NCBI RefSeq assembly: GCF_021390495.1
Contig: NZ_JAJEJP010000003.1
Location: 1,426,001 to 1,490,000 of the forward strand
Source of the DNA: Paraburkholderia sp. ZP32-5
GTDB taxonomy: Bacteria > Pseudomonadota > Gammaproteobacteria > Burkholderiales > Burkholderiaceae
Length of the DNA stretch: 64,000 nt
Reading direction: 5' to 3'
Shown one piece after another: positions 44,905 to 55,983 of the stretch (position 1 is its first letter; each line of letters begins with the position of its first letter). The translations under genes were made by a program, and so were the position numbers. Below the pieces are notes generated by a model. It was not told the DNA's origin and did no database searches. It was given only the letters and a program-made list of their open reading frames with translations.

Positions 44905-45624
44905 ATGCCGCAACCCGCCTGCTCCCGAATGGGTCGTCGCCCTCACGCGCAAGACTTCGACGCTCGCGAACATCTGCTCGATGTCGCGGTCGCGCTATTC
45001 GCCGAGCGCGGCATCGCCAACACGACCGTCGCGCAGATCGCGACGGCCAGCGGCGTGACCTCCGCGATGGTCCACTACTGGTTCCAGACCCGCGAAAAGC
45101 TGCTCGATGCGCTGGTCGAAGAAAGGCTCGTCGTTGCCTTCGATTCGATCTGGCAACCGGTCGATACCGAGCACGACGATCCGCTCGCGATGACGCAAGG
45201 CATCGTCGCGCGCATGTTCGACATCACCGGAAAAATGCCGTGGCTGCCTTCGTTGTGGCTGCGCGAAGTGATCAACGAAGGCGGTCTGCTGCGCGAGCGC
45301 GCGTTCGCGCATATCCCGTTGCAGAAGGTTGCGGGGTTTGGCCAGAACATCGCGCGCGGCTGTGCATCCGGTCAACTGAACGCGCAACTCGAACCGCTGC
45401 TGCTGTTCAATTCGGTGCTGGCGCTCGTGATGCTGCCGCAGGCCACCGCGAAGATCTGGCAGCGCCTGAATCCGAACGCGTCGTTCGATCGCGCGACACT
45501 CGAACGCCATGTCGTCGCGCTGCTCGCCCAGGGGATGAGTGCAACCGCAACGTCCGCGCCGATATCGACGCAGACATCTGCCGCGACGCCCACACCGCGC
45601 CGCGCGAAAAGGAAGCCGTCATGA
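44905..45624 (+). CDS. TetR-family repressor of the downstream ABC exporter
   Basis: The 239-residue protein has a TetR helix-turn-helix (about residues 25-70; VALFAERGIANTTVAQIATA with GVTSAMVHYWFQTREKLLDAL) and a ligand-binding domain (~75-210). The last ~20 residues are Thr/Pro/Arg-rich. Its stop overlaps the HlyD-type gene start (ATGA), so it is the first gene of the exporter operon it probably represses. The effector would be an exported substrate, which cannot be identified. No clear ribosome-binding site precedes ATG 44905; ATG 44929 is an alternative start. Confidence 0.85.
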   Translation: MPQPACSRMGRRPHAQDFDAREHLLDVAVALFAERGIANTTVAQIATASGVTSAMVHYWFQTREKLLDALVEERLVVAFDSIWQPVDTEHDDPLAMTQGIVARMFDITGKMPWLPSLWLREVINEGGLLRERAFAHIPLQKVAGFGQNIARGCASGQLNAQLEPLLLFNSVLALVMLPQATAKIWQRLNPNASFDRATLERHVVALLAQGMSATATSAPISTQTSAATPTPRRAKRKPS

Positions 45625-46586
45625 TGCCGTTCGTCGTGCCCTCCAGGCTCGCCGCGTTGCTCGCGCTGTGTATCGTGTGCGCGAGCTGTTCGCGGCAACC
45701 GGCCAACACGTGGCAAGGCTATGTGGAAGGCGAGTTCCTGTATCTCGCGTCCTCGCAGCCGGGGCAGTTGACCGAGCTGGCGGTGTCGCGCGGCCAGACC
45801 GTCGCGCAGAACACGCCGCTGTTCGCACTCGAAGCGCAGAACGAAACCGACGCCGTCGCGCAGGCCAACGAACAGTTGCGCGCGGCGCGCGCGCAACTCG
45901 CGGACCTCGGAACCGGCAAGCGTGCGCCGGAAGTCGACGTCACTCGCGCGCAACTCGTGCAGGCCGAGGCCGATGCGGCGCGCGCCGCGACCCAGTATCA
46001 CCGCGACGAACAGCAGTTGCGCGCGGGCGGCATCGCGCAAAGCCAGTTGGACGACTCGCGCGCGAACGCGCTGTCGAGCGCCGCGCGTGTGCGTGAGTTG
46101 CAGAGCCAGGTGACCGTTGCACGTCTGCCGGGGCGCATCGAACAGGTTCGCGCGCAACAGGCACAGGTCGACGCGGCCAAGGCCCAACTCGGTCAGGCGC
46201 AGTGGAAACTCGACCAGAAAAGCGTGCACGCGCCGCACGGCGGTCTCGTGTTCGACACGATGTACCGCAGCGGTGAATGGGTGCCAGCCGGCAGTCCGGT
46301 CGTGCGCATGCTGCCGCCGGAAAACGTCAAGGTGCGCTTCTTCGTGCCCGAAGCGGTAGTCGGCTCGCTGACGCCAGGCCGCCACGTATCGATTCACTGC
46401 GATGGTTGCGCGGCCGATGTGCCGGCCGTGCTCAGCTTCGTGTCGAATCAGGCCGAGTACACGCCGCCCGTGATCTACAGCAACGAAAGCCGCTCGAAGC
46501 TGGTCTTTATGATCGAAGCCAAACCACAAGTTGCCGATGCACCGAAACTGCGGCCCGGCCAACCCGTCACGGTGACGCTGCAATGA
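45621..46586 (+). CDS. HlyD-type periplasmic adaptor of an ABC exporter
   Basis: The 321-residue protein has an N-terminal hydrophobic segment ending in CASC, possibly a lipoprotein signal (Cys ~25). It then has a biotinyl-lipoyl half (GQLTELAVSRGQTVAQNTPLF), a coiled-coil hairpin (~75-185, rich in Ala/Gln/Arg), the second lipoyl half (SVHAPHGGLVFDTMYRSGEWV) and a beta-barrel domain (~225-320). This is the YbhG/YhiI-like layout. It would link the inner-membrane ABC pair encoded downstream with the NodT-type outer-membrane channel. All five genes overlap or are closely spaced. Confidence 0.85.
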   Translation: MMPFVVPSRLAALLALCIVCASCSRQPANTWQGYVEGEFLYLASSQPGQLTELAVSRGQTVAQNTPLFALEAQNETDAVAQANEQLRAARAQLADLGTGKRAPEVDVTRAQLVQAEADAARAATQYHRDEQQLRAGGIAQSQLDDSRANALSSAARVRELQSQVTVARLPGRIEQVRAQQAQVDAAKAQLGQAQWKLDQKSVHAPHGGLVFDTMYRSGEWVPAGSPVVRMLPPENVKVRFFVPEAVVGSLTPGRHVSIHCDGCAADVPAVLSFVSNQAEYTPPVIYSNESRSKLVFMIEAKPQVADAPKLRPGQPVTVTLQ

Positions 46587-47566
46587 GCGCGCCTGCTCCG
46601 ACCGGCAATGCAACCGATGCCGACTACGCGATCGACGTGCACGGGCTGAACAAGCATTTCGGCACCAAGCATGTCGTCAACGATGTTTCGCTGCGCGTGC
46701 GGCGCGGCGAGATCTTCGGTTTTCTCGGCCCGAACGGTAGCGGCAAGACGACCTGCATCCGCATGATGTGCGGCCTGCTCACGCCCGACTCCGGCAACGG
46801 CACCTGCCTCGGCTATGACATCGTGCGCGACAGTGCGCAGATCAAGCGGCACACCGGCTATATGACGCAGCGCTTCTCGTATTGGGAAGACCTGACGATC
46901 CGCGAAAACCTTGACTTCGTCGCGCGCATCTACGAGATGAAGAATCGCCACGACGCGGTGGATCGCGCGCTCGAACAGCTTGGGCTGACGAGCCGCGCGA
47001 AGCAGTTGGCCGGCGCGTTATCGGGCGGCTGGAAGCAGCGTCTCGCGCTGGCGGCGTGCATGCTGCACGAGCCGGAATTGCTGTTGCTCGACGAACCGAC
47101 CGCGGGTGTCGACCCGAGCGCGCGCCGCGACTTCTGGGAAGAGTTGCATCGCCTCGCGGCGAGCGGCATCTCGGTGTTGGTCAGCACGCACTATATGGAC
47201 GAAGCAGAACGCTGCCACAAGCTCGCGTATATCGCGTACGGCAAGCTGCTCGCGCAGGGCACGTCGAAGGAAGTGATCGATTCGCAAGGTCTCGTGACGT
47301 GGGCCGTGTATGGGCCCAACCTCGTCGAACTCGGCGAACGGCTGCGACGCTCGCCGGGTGTCGGGCAGACGGTTGCGTTCGGGTCATCGCTGCATGTGAG
47401 CGGTCCGGACACGCCCGAGTTGCATGCGACGCTCGATCAACTCGCGCATTCGGATCCGGCACTGCGGATCGAGCCTCTGGAAACCGGCCTCGAAGATGTG
47501 TTCATCTTCATGATGAACCGCTCCACCGACAACTATGCGGCACCTTCAGCGGGTAACGCATCGTGA
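46583..47566 (+). CDS. ABC exporter ATP-binding protein
   Basis: The 327-residue ATPase has Walker A GPNGSGKTT (about residues 50-58), signature LSGGWKQR (~150), Walker B LLLLDEPTAGVDP (~169-181) and the switch His in VSTHYMDEA. A ~90-residue C-terminal DUF4162-like region follows, as in the CcmA/YbhF group that drives drug-type ABC-2 exporters. Only one nucleotide-binding domain is present, so it should dimerise. ATG 46583 overlaps the HlyD stop; the permease start overlaps its own stop. Confidence 0.88.
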   Translation: MSAPAPTGNATDADYAIDVHGLNKHFGTKHVVNDVSLRVRRGEIFGFLGPNGSGKTTCIRMMCGLLTPDSGNGTCLGYDIVRDSAQIKRHTGYMTQRFSYWEDLTIRENLDFVARIYEMKNRHDAVDRALEQLGLTSRAKQLAGALSGGWKQRLALAACMLHEPELLLLDEPTAGVDPSARRDFWEELHRLAASGISVLVSTHYMDEAERCHKLAYIAYGKLLAQGTSKEVIDSQGLVTWAVYGPNLVELGERLRRSPGVGQTVAFGSSLHVSGPDTPELHATLDQLAHSDPALRIEPLETGLEDVFIFMMNRSTDNYAAPSAGNAS

Positions 47567-48714
47567 ACACCGCACGGCACCTTGTACGCTTTTCGCTGAC
47601 GCGCTGGTGGAGCATCGTGCGCAAGGAGTTCCTGCAACTGAAGCGCGACCGCATCACGTTTGCGATGATCATCGGCCTGCCGATCATGCAGATGGCGCTG
47701 TTCGGCTTTGCGATCAATACCGATCCAAAGCATCTGCCGACCGCCGTGATCGCCGCCGATCACAGCGAATTCACGCGCAGCTTCGTGATGGCGATGCGCA
47801 ACTCCGATTACTTCGACATCGTATCGACGCTGCCCGACGAAGAGTCCGGCCGCCGCGCGCTCGCGCAAGGCAAGGTGCTGTTCGTGCTGAATATCCCGGT
47901 CGGCTTCACGCGCGATCTGGTCAAGGGCGCGCGTCCATCGCTGCTGATGGAAGCCGACGCAACCGATCCGACCGCGGTCGGCACCGCGCTCGGCGCGCTG
48001 CCATCGATTGCGCAATCGGTGCTGCAGAAGGATCTGACGGGTGCACTGTCGCCGCTCGCCGTCGGACCCGCCGCGTTCGACGTGCAGTTGCATCGCCTGT
48101 ACAACCCCGAAGCGATCACGCAGTACAACGTGGTGCCCGGTCTGATGGGCGTGATCCTGACGATGACGATGGTGATGATGACGGGCCTCGCGATCACGCG
48201 TGAACGCGAGCGCGGCACGATGGAAAATCTGCTCGCCACGCCGGTGCTGCCGCTCGAAGTGATGACTGGCAAGATCGTGCCTTACGTCGCGATCGGGCTG
48301 ATTCAGGTGAGCATCATTCTGGCCGCGGCGCGCTTCGTGTTTCATGTGCCTTTCGAGGGTAGTCTGATCGCGCTGTATCTGTCCGCGCTGCTGTTCGTCG
48401 CGGCTAATCTGACGATCGGCATCACGCTGTCGTCGCTCGCGCAGAACCAGTTGCAGGCGATGCAACTGACGATGTTCTATTTCCTGCCCAATATCCTGCT
48501 GTCGGGTTTTATGTTTCCGTTCGCCGGCATGCCGAAATGGGCGCAATTCCTCGGCAACCTGCTGCCGCTCACCTATTTCAACCGGCTCGTGCGCGGCATT
48601 CTGCTCAAGGGCGTCGGGTGGGCCGATATGTGGCCGCATGTGTGGCCGCTGCTGATCTTTCTGTGTGTCGTGATGGGCATTGCCGTGAAGTTCTATCGAC
48701 GCACGCTCGATTGA
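47563..48714 (+). CDS. ABC-2 type permease (YbhS/YbhR-like)
   Basis: The 383-residue protein starts at GTG 47563 (GTGA overlap with the ATPase). It has an N-terminal helix (~30-50), a long periplasmic domain (~50-180), and five more helices (~185-380) including YFLPNILLSGFMFPFAGMP, the usual ABC-2 helix before the last loop. It carries ABC-2 motif regions GTMENLLATPV. Typical Ybh systems have two permeases, while here one is encoded, so a homodimer is expected. Substrate unknown; efflux of a toxic compound is likely given the TetR regulator. Confidence 0.87.
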   Translation: MNTARHLVRFSLTRWWSIVRKEFLQLKRDRITFAMIIGLPIMQMALFGFAINTDPKHLPTAVIAADHSEFTRSFVMAMRNSDYFDIVSTLPDEESGRRALAQGKVLFVLNIPVGFTRDLVKGARPSLLMEADATDPTAVGTALGALPSIAQSVLQKDLTGALSPLAVGPAAFDVQLHRLYNPEAITQYNVVPGLMGVILTMTMVMMTGLAITRERERGTMENLLATPVLPLEVMTGKIVPYVAIGLIQVSIILAAARFVFHVPFEGSLIALYLSALLFVAANLTIGITLSSLAQNQLQAMQLTMFYFLPNILLSGFMFPFAGMPKWAQFLGNLLPLTYFNRLVRGILLKGVGWADMWPHVWPLLIFLCVVMGIAVKFYRRTLD

Positions 48715-48726
48715 GGAAGGACTGCA

Positions 48727-50280
48727 ATGTGTTCCGCTTCTGTCTGTCGTGCTTGTCTTTCTGATCACGCTGGTCGTGTGCGTCGTGCGGTGATTTTCCG
48801 TCCTACGGTGATGGGTTCGGCCGCTTGGCGACTCGCCGCATTTGCCGTCGGCGCGACGCTGTGCGCATGCACGGTCGGCCCGGACTTCCATCGGCCCGAC
48901 GTGACCACGGCATCGAGCTATACCGCGACGCCGCTTGCGGCAAGCACGGTGGCATCCACGGGTCCGGGCGGCGCCGCGCAACACTTCGTGCCGACGGATG
49001 TACCCGGCGACGGCTGGTGGCGCGCATTCGGTTCGCCGGCTCTGAACGCGCTGGTACAGCAAGCGCTCGACGACAGTCCGACACTCGGGCAGGCCAGCGC
49101 GAAACTCGATGAAGCGCAGCAGGACTATCGCGCGCAGGCAGGCGGCACGCTATGGCCGCAAGTCGATGCGAACCTGTCGACGACCCGCGAGAAGATCGAT
49201 CCCGAAGCACTCGGCTTCGGCGAACTGACCCAGGGCCGCTCGTTTGCGCCGTTCACGCTATACAGCGCGCAGGTCACGGTGTCCTACACGCTCGATCTGT
49301 TCGGCGCGAATCGCCGCGCGCTCGAAGCGGTGGCCGCGCAGGTCGACTATCAGCAATACGAGTTGGAAGCCGCGCGTTTGACGGTTGCGGGCAACGTGGT
49401 GACAGCGGCGATCCGGCGCGCGTCGCTCGCGCGGCAGATTGCGCTAACTGAGTCGCTGCTGGCGATACAGATGCGGCAACTCGATATCGCCGAACAGCGT
49501 TATAAGGTGGGCGGGCTATCGGAAGTCGATCTGCTCAGTCAGCGCACACTCGTGCAACAGACCCGCGCAACCTTGCCGCCGTTGCGCACGCAACTCGCGC
49601 AGACCGATCATCAACTCGCGATCTATCTGGGCCGTGCGCCAGCGGACCTCGCGGCCACGCACGACCTCGCCGCGCTCGATCTCGACACGCTGGTGTTGCC
49701 CGCCGATCTGCCGCTGACTTTGCCATCGACGCTCGCACAGCAGCGGCCCGATATCCGCGCATCCGAGGCATTGCTGCATCAGGCGAGCGCGAACGTCGGC
49801 GTCGCGACCGCCAATATGTATCCGCGCATCACGCTATCGGGCAGCGCGGCGACGGAACGTATCAGCGTGTCCGATCTGCTGACGGGCTTCAACGTATGGA
49901 ATGTCGGCGCGGGTCTCACGCAGCCGCTTTTTCACGGTGGTGAATTGCTGGCGCGCAAGCGTTCGTCGGAAGCCGCGTGGCAGGCGGCGCTCGCGATGTA
50001 TAAACAGACCGTGCTGCAAGGCCTGCAACAGGTCGCCGATGCGCTGCGCGCGCTCGATCAGGATGCGCTTGCATTGCAGGCACTCGACGACGCTCATCGC
50101 AGCGCGCAACGCAGTGCCGGCATCGCGGGCGAGCGCTATGCGTCGGGCGGCATCAGTCAGTTGACGTTGCTCGATACCCAACGGCAGGAACTTCAGACCG
50201 GGCTCGATCGCACGAAAGCCGCCGCGCAGCGTTATGCGGATACGGCGGCGCTTTATCAGGCGCTTGGCGCGCGGCCGTGA
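48727..50280 (+). CDS. NodT-type RND/ABC outer-membrane factor lipoprotein
   Basis: The 517-residue protein belongs to the TolC-like NodT family. The lipobox is LCAC before TVGPDF (Cys ~50), preceded by an atypically long N-terminal region; an internal ATG at 48811 would give a normal lipoprotein signal, though an AAGGAC-type site favours 48727. Two OEP repeats follow, with DGWWRAFGSPALNALVQQAL in the first and NVGVATANMYPRITLSGSAA and NVWNVGAGLTQPLFHGGELL in the second. It would complete a tripartite exporter with the HlyD, ATPase and permease genes upstream. It ends 7 nt from the convergent benE stop. Confidence 0.87.
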   Translation: MCSASVCRACLSDHAGRVRRAVIFRPTVMGSAAWRLAAFAVGATLCACTVGPDFHRPDVTTASSYTATPLAASTVASTGPGGAAQHFVPTDVPGDGWWRAFGSPALNALVQQALDDSPTLGQASAKLDEAQQDYRAQAGGTLWPQVDANLSTTREKIDPEALGFGELTQGRSFAPFTLYSAQVTVSYTLDLFGANRRALEAVAAQVDYQQYELEAARLTVAGNVVTAAIRRASLARQIALTESLLAIQMRQLDIAEQRYKVGGLSEVDLLSQRTLVQQTRATLPPLRTQLAQTDHQLAIYLGRAPADLAATHDLAALDLDTLVLPADLPLTLPSTLAQQRPDIRASEALLHQASANVGVATANMYPRITLSGSAATERISVSDLLTGFNVWNVGAGLTQPLFHGGELLARKRSSEAAWQAALAMYKQTVLQGLQQVADALRALDQDALALQALDDAHRSAQRSAGIAGERYASGGISQLTLLDTQRQELQTGLDRTKAAAQRYADTAALYQALGARP

Positions 50281-50287
50281 GTAGGGC

Positions 50288-51487
50288 CTAACGGCGTACC
50301 TTGTTCAGCACGAGATACGCAAACGAGCCGATCACGATGCCCCAGAACGCCGAACCGAGTCCGAGAAACGTCATGCCCGACGCGGTTGCGAGAAACGTGA
50401 TGACCGACGCCTCGCGATGGTCCTCGTCCTGGATCGCGCCCATCACGTTCGCGGTGATCGCGCCGATCAACGCAAGGCCGGCGAGAATCGCGACGAACTC
50501 CTTCGGCAGCATCGTAAACAACGCAACGATCGAGCCGGCGAACGTACCACCGATCAGATAGAACACACCGTTCGCAATGCCGGCGATATAGCGCTTGTCC
50601 GCATCGTTGTGCGCATCCTCGCCGGTGCACAGCGCGGCTGTAATCGCGGCGATCACGATCGTGATGCCGCCGAAAAACGCCACGCCGATCGACGCGATGC
50701 TGGTCGCGGTGATGATCGGCCGGGCCGGCGTGTGATAGCCGGACACGCGCAGAATCGCCATGCCCGGAAGAAACTGGCCGGTCAGACTGACGACGACGAG
50801 CGGCAACGCGAGGCTCAGCGTCGAACTCAACGTCCATTCGGGTTTGATAAAGATCGGCCGCGTGATCTGCAGCGGCAGACTGCCCAGATGCGCGGTGCCC
50901 AATACGATGGCGAGCACGATACCTGTCACCAGCACCAGCACGATGCAGTAGCGCGGCAACAGCCGTTTAAACACGATGTACGCGGCGATCATGCCGAACG
51001 CCAGCGCGGGCATCGACGCGGCGGCGGAAAATGCGTGCATGCCGAACTGCAGCAGAATGCCGGCCATCATCCCGCACGCGATGCCCTTGGGAATGCTGCG
51101 CACCATTTTGTCGAAATAGCCGCTTACGCCGATCAACAGAATGATCACGGCCGCGGTGAGATACGCACCCACCGCCTGATTGAGCGACAACGCGGGAAAG
51201 AGGCCAACCAGCAGCGCGGTGCCGGGCGCGGACCACGCGGTCACGACCGGCACTTTCAGCTTCCAGCTCGCGAAGATGCCTGAAACCGCCGCACCGATCG
51301 AGATCGCCCACACCCACGATGCGACCATGTCGTTGGGCACGTGGGCCGCCTGCGCGGCCTGAAAGTAGATCACCAGCGGGCCGGAGTAGGAGATCAGCAC
51401 GGCCAGAAAACCCGCCACGATGGCGGAAATGGACCAGTCGGCCGCAAGCGCGCGCGTCGAAGAGGCCTGGCTATTGGAGGGATTCAT
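50288..51487 (-). CDS. benE: Benzoate/H+ symporter
   Basis: The 399-residue inner-membrane protein has 11-12 helices and matches the BenE family: SAIVAGFLAVLISYSGPLVI near the N-terminus, VVTAWSAPGTALLVG (~85), RSIPKGIACGMMAGILLQFG (~140-160), and LVVVSLTGQFLPGMAILR (~245). BenE imports benzoate with a proton. It lies 263 bp after benD in the same direction, so it may have its own promoter or be transcribed with benABCD. Start ATG 51487. Confidence 0.9.
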   Translation of the reverse strand: MNPSNSQASSTRALAADWSISAIVAGFLAVLISYSGPLVIYFQAAQAAHVPNDMVASWVWAISIGAAVSGIFASWKLKVPVVTAWSAPGTALLVGLFPALSLNQAVGAYLTAAVIILLIGVSGYFDKMVRSIPKGIACGMMAGILLQFGMHAFSAAASMPALAFGMIAAYIVFKRLLPRYCIVLVLVTGIVLAIVLGTAHLGSLPLQITRPIFIKPEWTLSSTLSLALPLVVVSLTGQFLPGMAILRVSGYHTPARPIITATSIASIGVAFFGGITIVIAAITAALCTGEDAHNDADKRYIAGIANGVFYLIGGTFAGSIVALFTMLPKEFVAILAGLALIGAITANVMGAIQDEDHREASVITFLATASGMTFLGLGSAFWGIVIGSFAYLVLNKVRR

Positions 51488-51750
51488 TGTCGATGTGGGT
51501 CGAGGGTGGTCCGCCGTGGCTGAACTGATGAGAGCATATCTGCGCTCTGGTTGCGATGCGGCGGCATCGTTCGGGGCCAATAGTATGAAGGACAAACGCC
51601 ACGGAGAATATCGGCACCGCTCTCATTTTCCGCGCTACACGAAGAAAAAAGCCGAAAAGACGCACGAAATGCGAGCAGAAACGGCAGTGGCATCGCCGCG
51701 AACCGTTACGTTCCCGGCGATGCCTGATTGCTGTCGCAACGAAACAGGTC

Positions 51751-54072
<2,322 letters not shown>

Positions 54073-54076
<4 letters not shown>

Positions 54077-55440
54077 GCGCGGCTCCCTTGCGTCGTCAGC
54101 GCCTTTTTCATCGTGTCGACCCAATAGCGGTGCTGCACCGTATAGAGCCCTTCGTCTTCGGTCTTCACGCCGCTCATCACCGGATTCAGACCGATGCGTT
54201 GCGCCGCCTCGTCCGGCCCGTCGATCCAGTGCGAGGAACCGCGGCACATGTCGTTCCATTCGACCGCGCGGGCCGCGTAGCCCTGCTGGCAGGCGCGGAA
54301 TTCTTCCAGGTCGTCGGGGGTTGCCATGCCGCTCACGTTGAAGAAGTCTTCGTACTGGCGGATGCGGCGCGAACGCGCTTCGTCGGATTCACCCTTCGGC
54401 GCGATGCAATAGATCGTCACTTCGGTCTTGTTGACCGACAGCGGCCGCAGCACGCGAATCTGCGAGCCGAACTGGTCCATCAGATACACGTTCGGATAGA
54501 GACACAGGTTGCGCGAGTTCTGGATCATCCAGTCCGCGCGTTCGGCGCCGCAGCGCGCGGCGAATTCGTCGCGGCGGCTGAAGTTGGGGCGATCTTCGGG
54601 GTTGGCCCAGCGCGTCCACAGCAGCATGTGGCCGTGATCGAACGCATAGAAGCCACCGCCCTGACGGCCCCAGCTCCCGGCATCCATCGCACGGATCTTG
54701 TCTTCGCGCGCGTTTTCTTCCTTGCGATGATTGGTCGTCGCCGCGTAATTCCAGTGCACCGCCGACACGTGATAACCGTCCGCGCCGTTTTCGGCGGTCA
54801 GCTTCCAGTTGCCTTCATACGTATAGGTCGACGAACCGCGCAGTACTTCGAGGCCCTCTTCCGACTGGTCGACGATCATGTCGATGATGCGCGCGGCTTC
54901 GCCGAGGAAGGTTTCGAGCGGCGGCACGTCATCGTTGAGGCTGCCGAACAGGAAGCCGCGATAGTTGCCGAAGCGCGCGAGCTTCTTCAGATCATGCGAG
55001 CCTTCGTTGTTGAAGCAGTCGGGATAGCCCGCGCCTTCCGGGTCTTTCACCTTCAGCAGCTTGCCGCTGTTGTTGAAGGTCCAGCCGTGAAACGGGCACG
55101 TATAAGTGGCCTTGTTGCCGCGCTTGTGGCGGCACAGCATCGCGCCGCGGTGCGTGCACGAATTGAGGAACGCATTCAGTTGACCCTGACGGTTGCGCGC
55201 AATCACGACTGGCTGGCGACCCATATAGGTCGTGAAGTAATCGTTGTTGTTCGGTACCTGGCTTTCGTGCGCGAGATAAATCCAGTTGCCCTCGAAAATA
55301 TGCTGCATTTCCAGTTCGAACAGACGCTCGTCGGTAAAAGCACTGCGGTGCAGGCGATAATCGCCGCGCTCGCGGTCTTCGACGAGAAAGTCATCGATGT
55401 TCTTCAGTTGCGGAGTGTGATCCGGGTAAATCGGAATCAT
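54073..55440 (-). CDS. benA: Benzoate 1,2-dioxygenase large (alpha) subunit
   Basis: The 455-residue protein carries a Rieske centre with Cys95-x-His97 (SCTHRGAML) and Cys115-x2-His118 (TCPFHGW). The mononuclear-iron ligands lie in [16 protein letters not shown] (~220-235). It adds O2 to benzoate to give the cis-1,2-dihydrodiol. ATG 55440 has GGAG 6 nt upstream; an in-frame TTG at 55452 is rejected. A hairpin repeat ends directly before the Shine-Dalgarno, and the likely promoter is far upstream, which implies a long leader. The following benD and benE genes argue for benzoate over anthranilate. Confidence 0.93.
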
Positions 55441-55451
55441 GGTTGTCTCCA

Positions 55452-55494
55452 ATGTCGACCGGAGTTAGCGCTTTAGCGCTTACTCCGGTCCCAT
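55452..55494 (-). repeat. Single copy of the hairpin repeat upstream of benA
   Basis: The 34-nt hairpin 55457-55490 has arms GACCGGAGTTAGCGC and GCGCTTACTCCGGTC with a TTTA loop; 14 of 15 positions pair, with one T-T mismatch. It is flanked by TGTC on the left and CCATG on the right, as are the copies at 27722-27814. It ends 6 nt from the GGAG of benA. Confidence 0.8.
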
Positions 55495-55622
55495 GAAAAA
55501 TGGTTTAGTCGGTGTGCGTGCGACGCACGTGCGTAGGGAGCGGCCTGCCTGCGGACGGGCCGGTTTATCTTCGATTGGGGTTATTGCGTCGGCGGTTGAG
55601 GCGGTGCGCCTCCGGTATCGCG

Positions 55623-55766
55623 TCAGGCCACCGTGTGCATGCACTCGACTTTCGTCACGGCAAGCGCGGCCTGTGGCCCGGATGGACCCACGCGCGCACG
55701 CGCCCTGCATGGTGGGGAATCGATCGAGAATCCTTTCAATAAGGCTTCGATTTCAGCATGTCTCAT
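55623..55766 (-). CDS. Possible 47-residue protein in the benA leader
   Basis: ATG 55766 has AGGAG 5 nt upstream, an ideal Shine-Dalgarno, and the frame reads MRHAEIEALLKGFSIDSPPC and ends in KVECMHTVA at TGA 55623. It lies within the likely benA mRNA, 183 nt before benA. I recognise no family. It could be a leader peptide, the remnant of a longer gene, or chance. Confidence 0.35.
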   Translation of the reverse strand: MRHAEIEALLKGFSIDSPPCRARARVGPSGPQAALAVTKVECMHTVA

Positions 55767-55953
55767 TGCTGCTCCTGAACGCTTTCTAGGTCTTGGATCC
55801 CGTGCGCGAGATGTGCTCGCGCCGTCTCCGGGGGGACCAGCCGACGCCTTCGACCGTGCAGGGCTTTCAATGCCCGGGAGGTATAATTTTGCGATGCGTC
55901 TGCGGTAACTGAAGGATAGTTGCACGTGATTCGCATCGTCCAACACTGATTTA

Positions 55954-55979
55954 GTATCACGACGATACTTAAAAGGTAT
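55954..55979. promoter_or_regulatory. BenM/CatM-type operator array
   Basis: Three half-sites occur at 7-bp spacing: GTAT (55954-55957), ATAC (55965-55968) and GTAT (55976-55979). The last two form a perfect ATAC-N7-GTAT, the known BenM/CatM consensus of Acinetobacter. The array ends 4 nt before the benM start codon, so binding would directly block benM expression, while the benA promoter would lie to the left. Confidence 0.65.
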
Positions 55980-55983
55980 TTCC

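Larger units (their letters stand above)
55441..55983. other. Divergent benA-benM intergenic region
   Basis: These 543 bp contain the hairpin repeat (55452-55494), a possible small minus-strand frame (55623-55766), a TATAAT hexamer on the plus strand (55882-55887) without a good -35, and the BenM operator (55954-55979). On the minus strand TTGGAC is seen near 55940 with a weak -10 nearer 55915, so benA may have a leader of more than 400 nt. Nothing else is recognised. Confidence 0.5.

Noticed and set aside
55441..55452. Upstream TTG start giving benA four extra residues
   Set aside because: ATG 55440 has GGAG at the right distance; the TTG would overlap that site.
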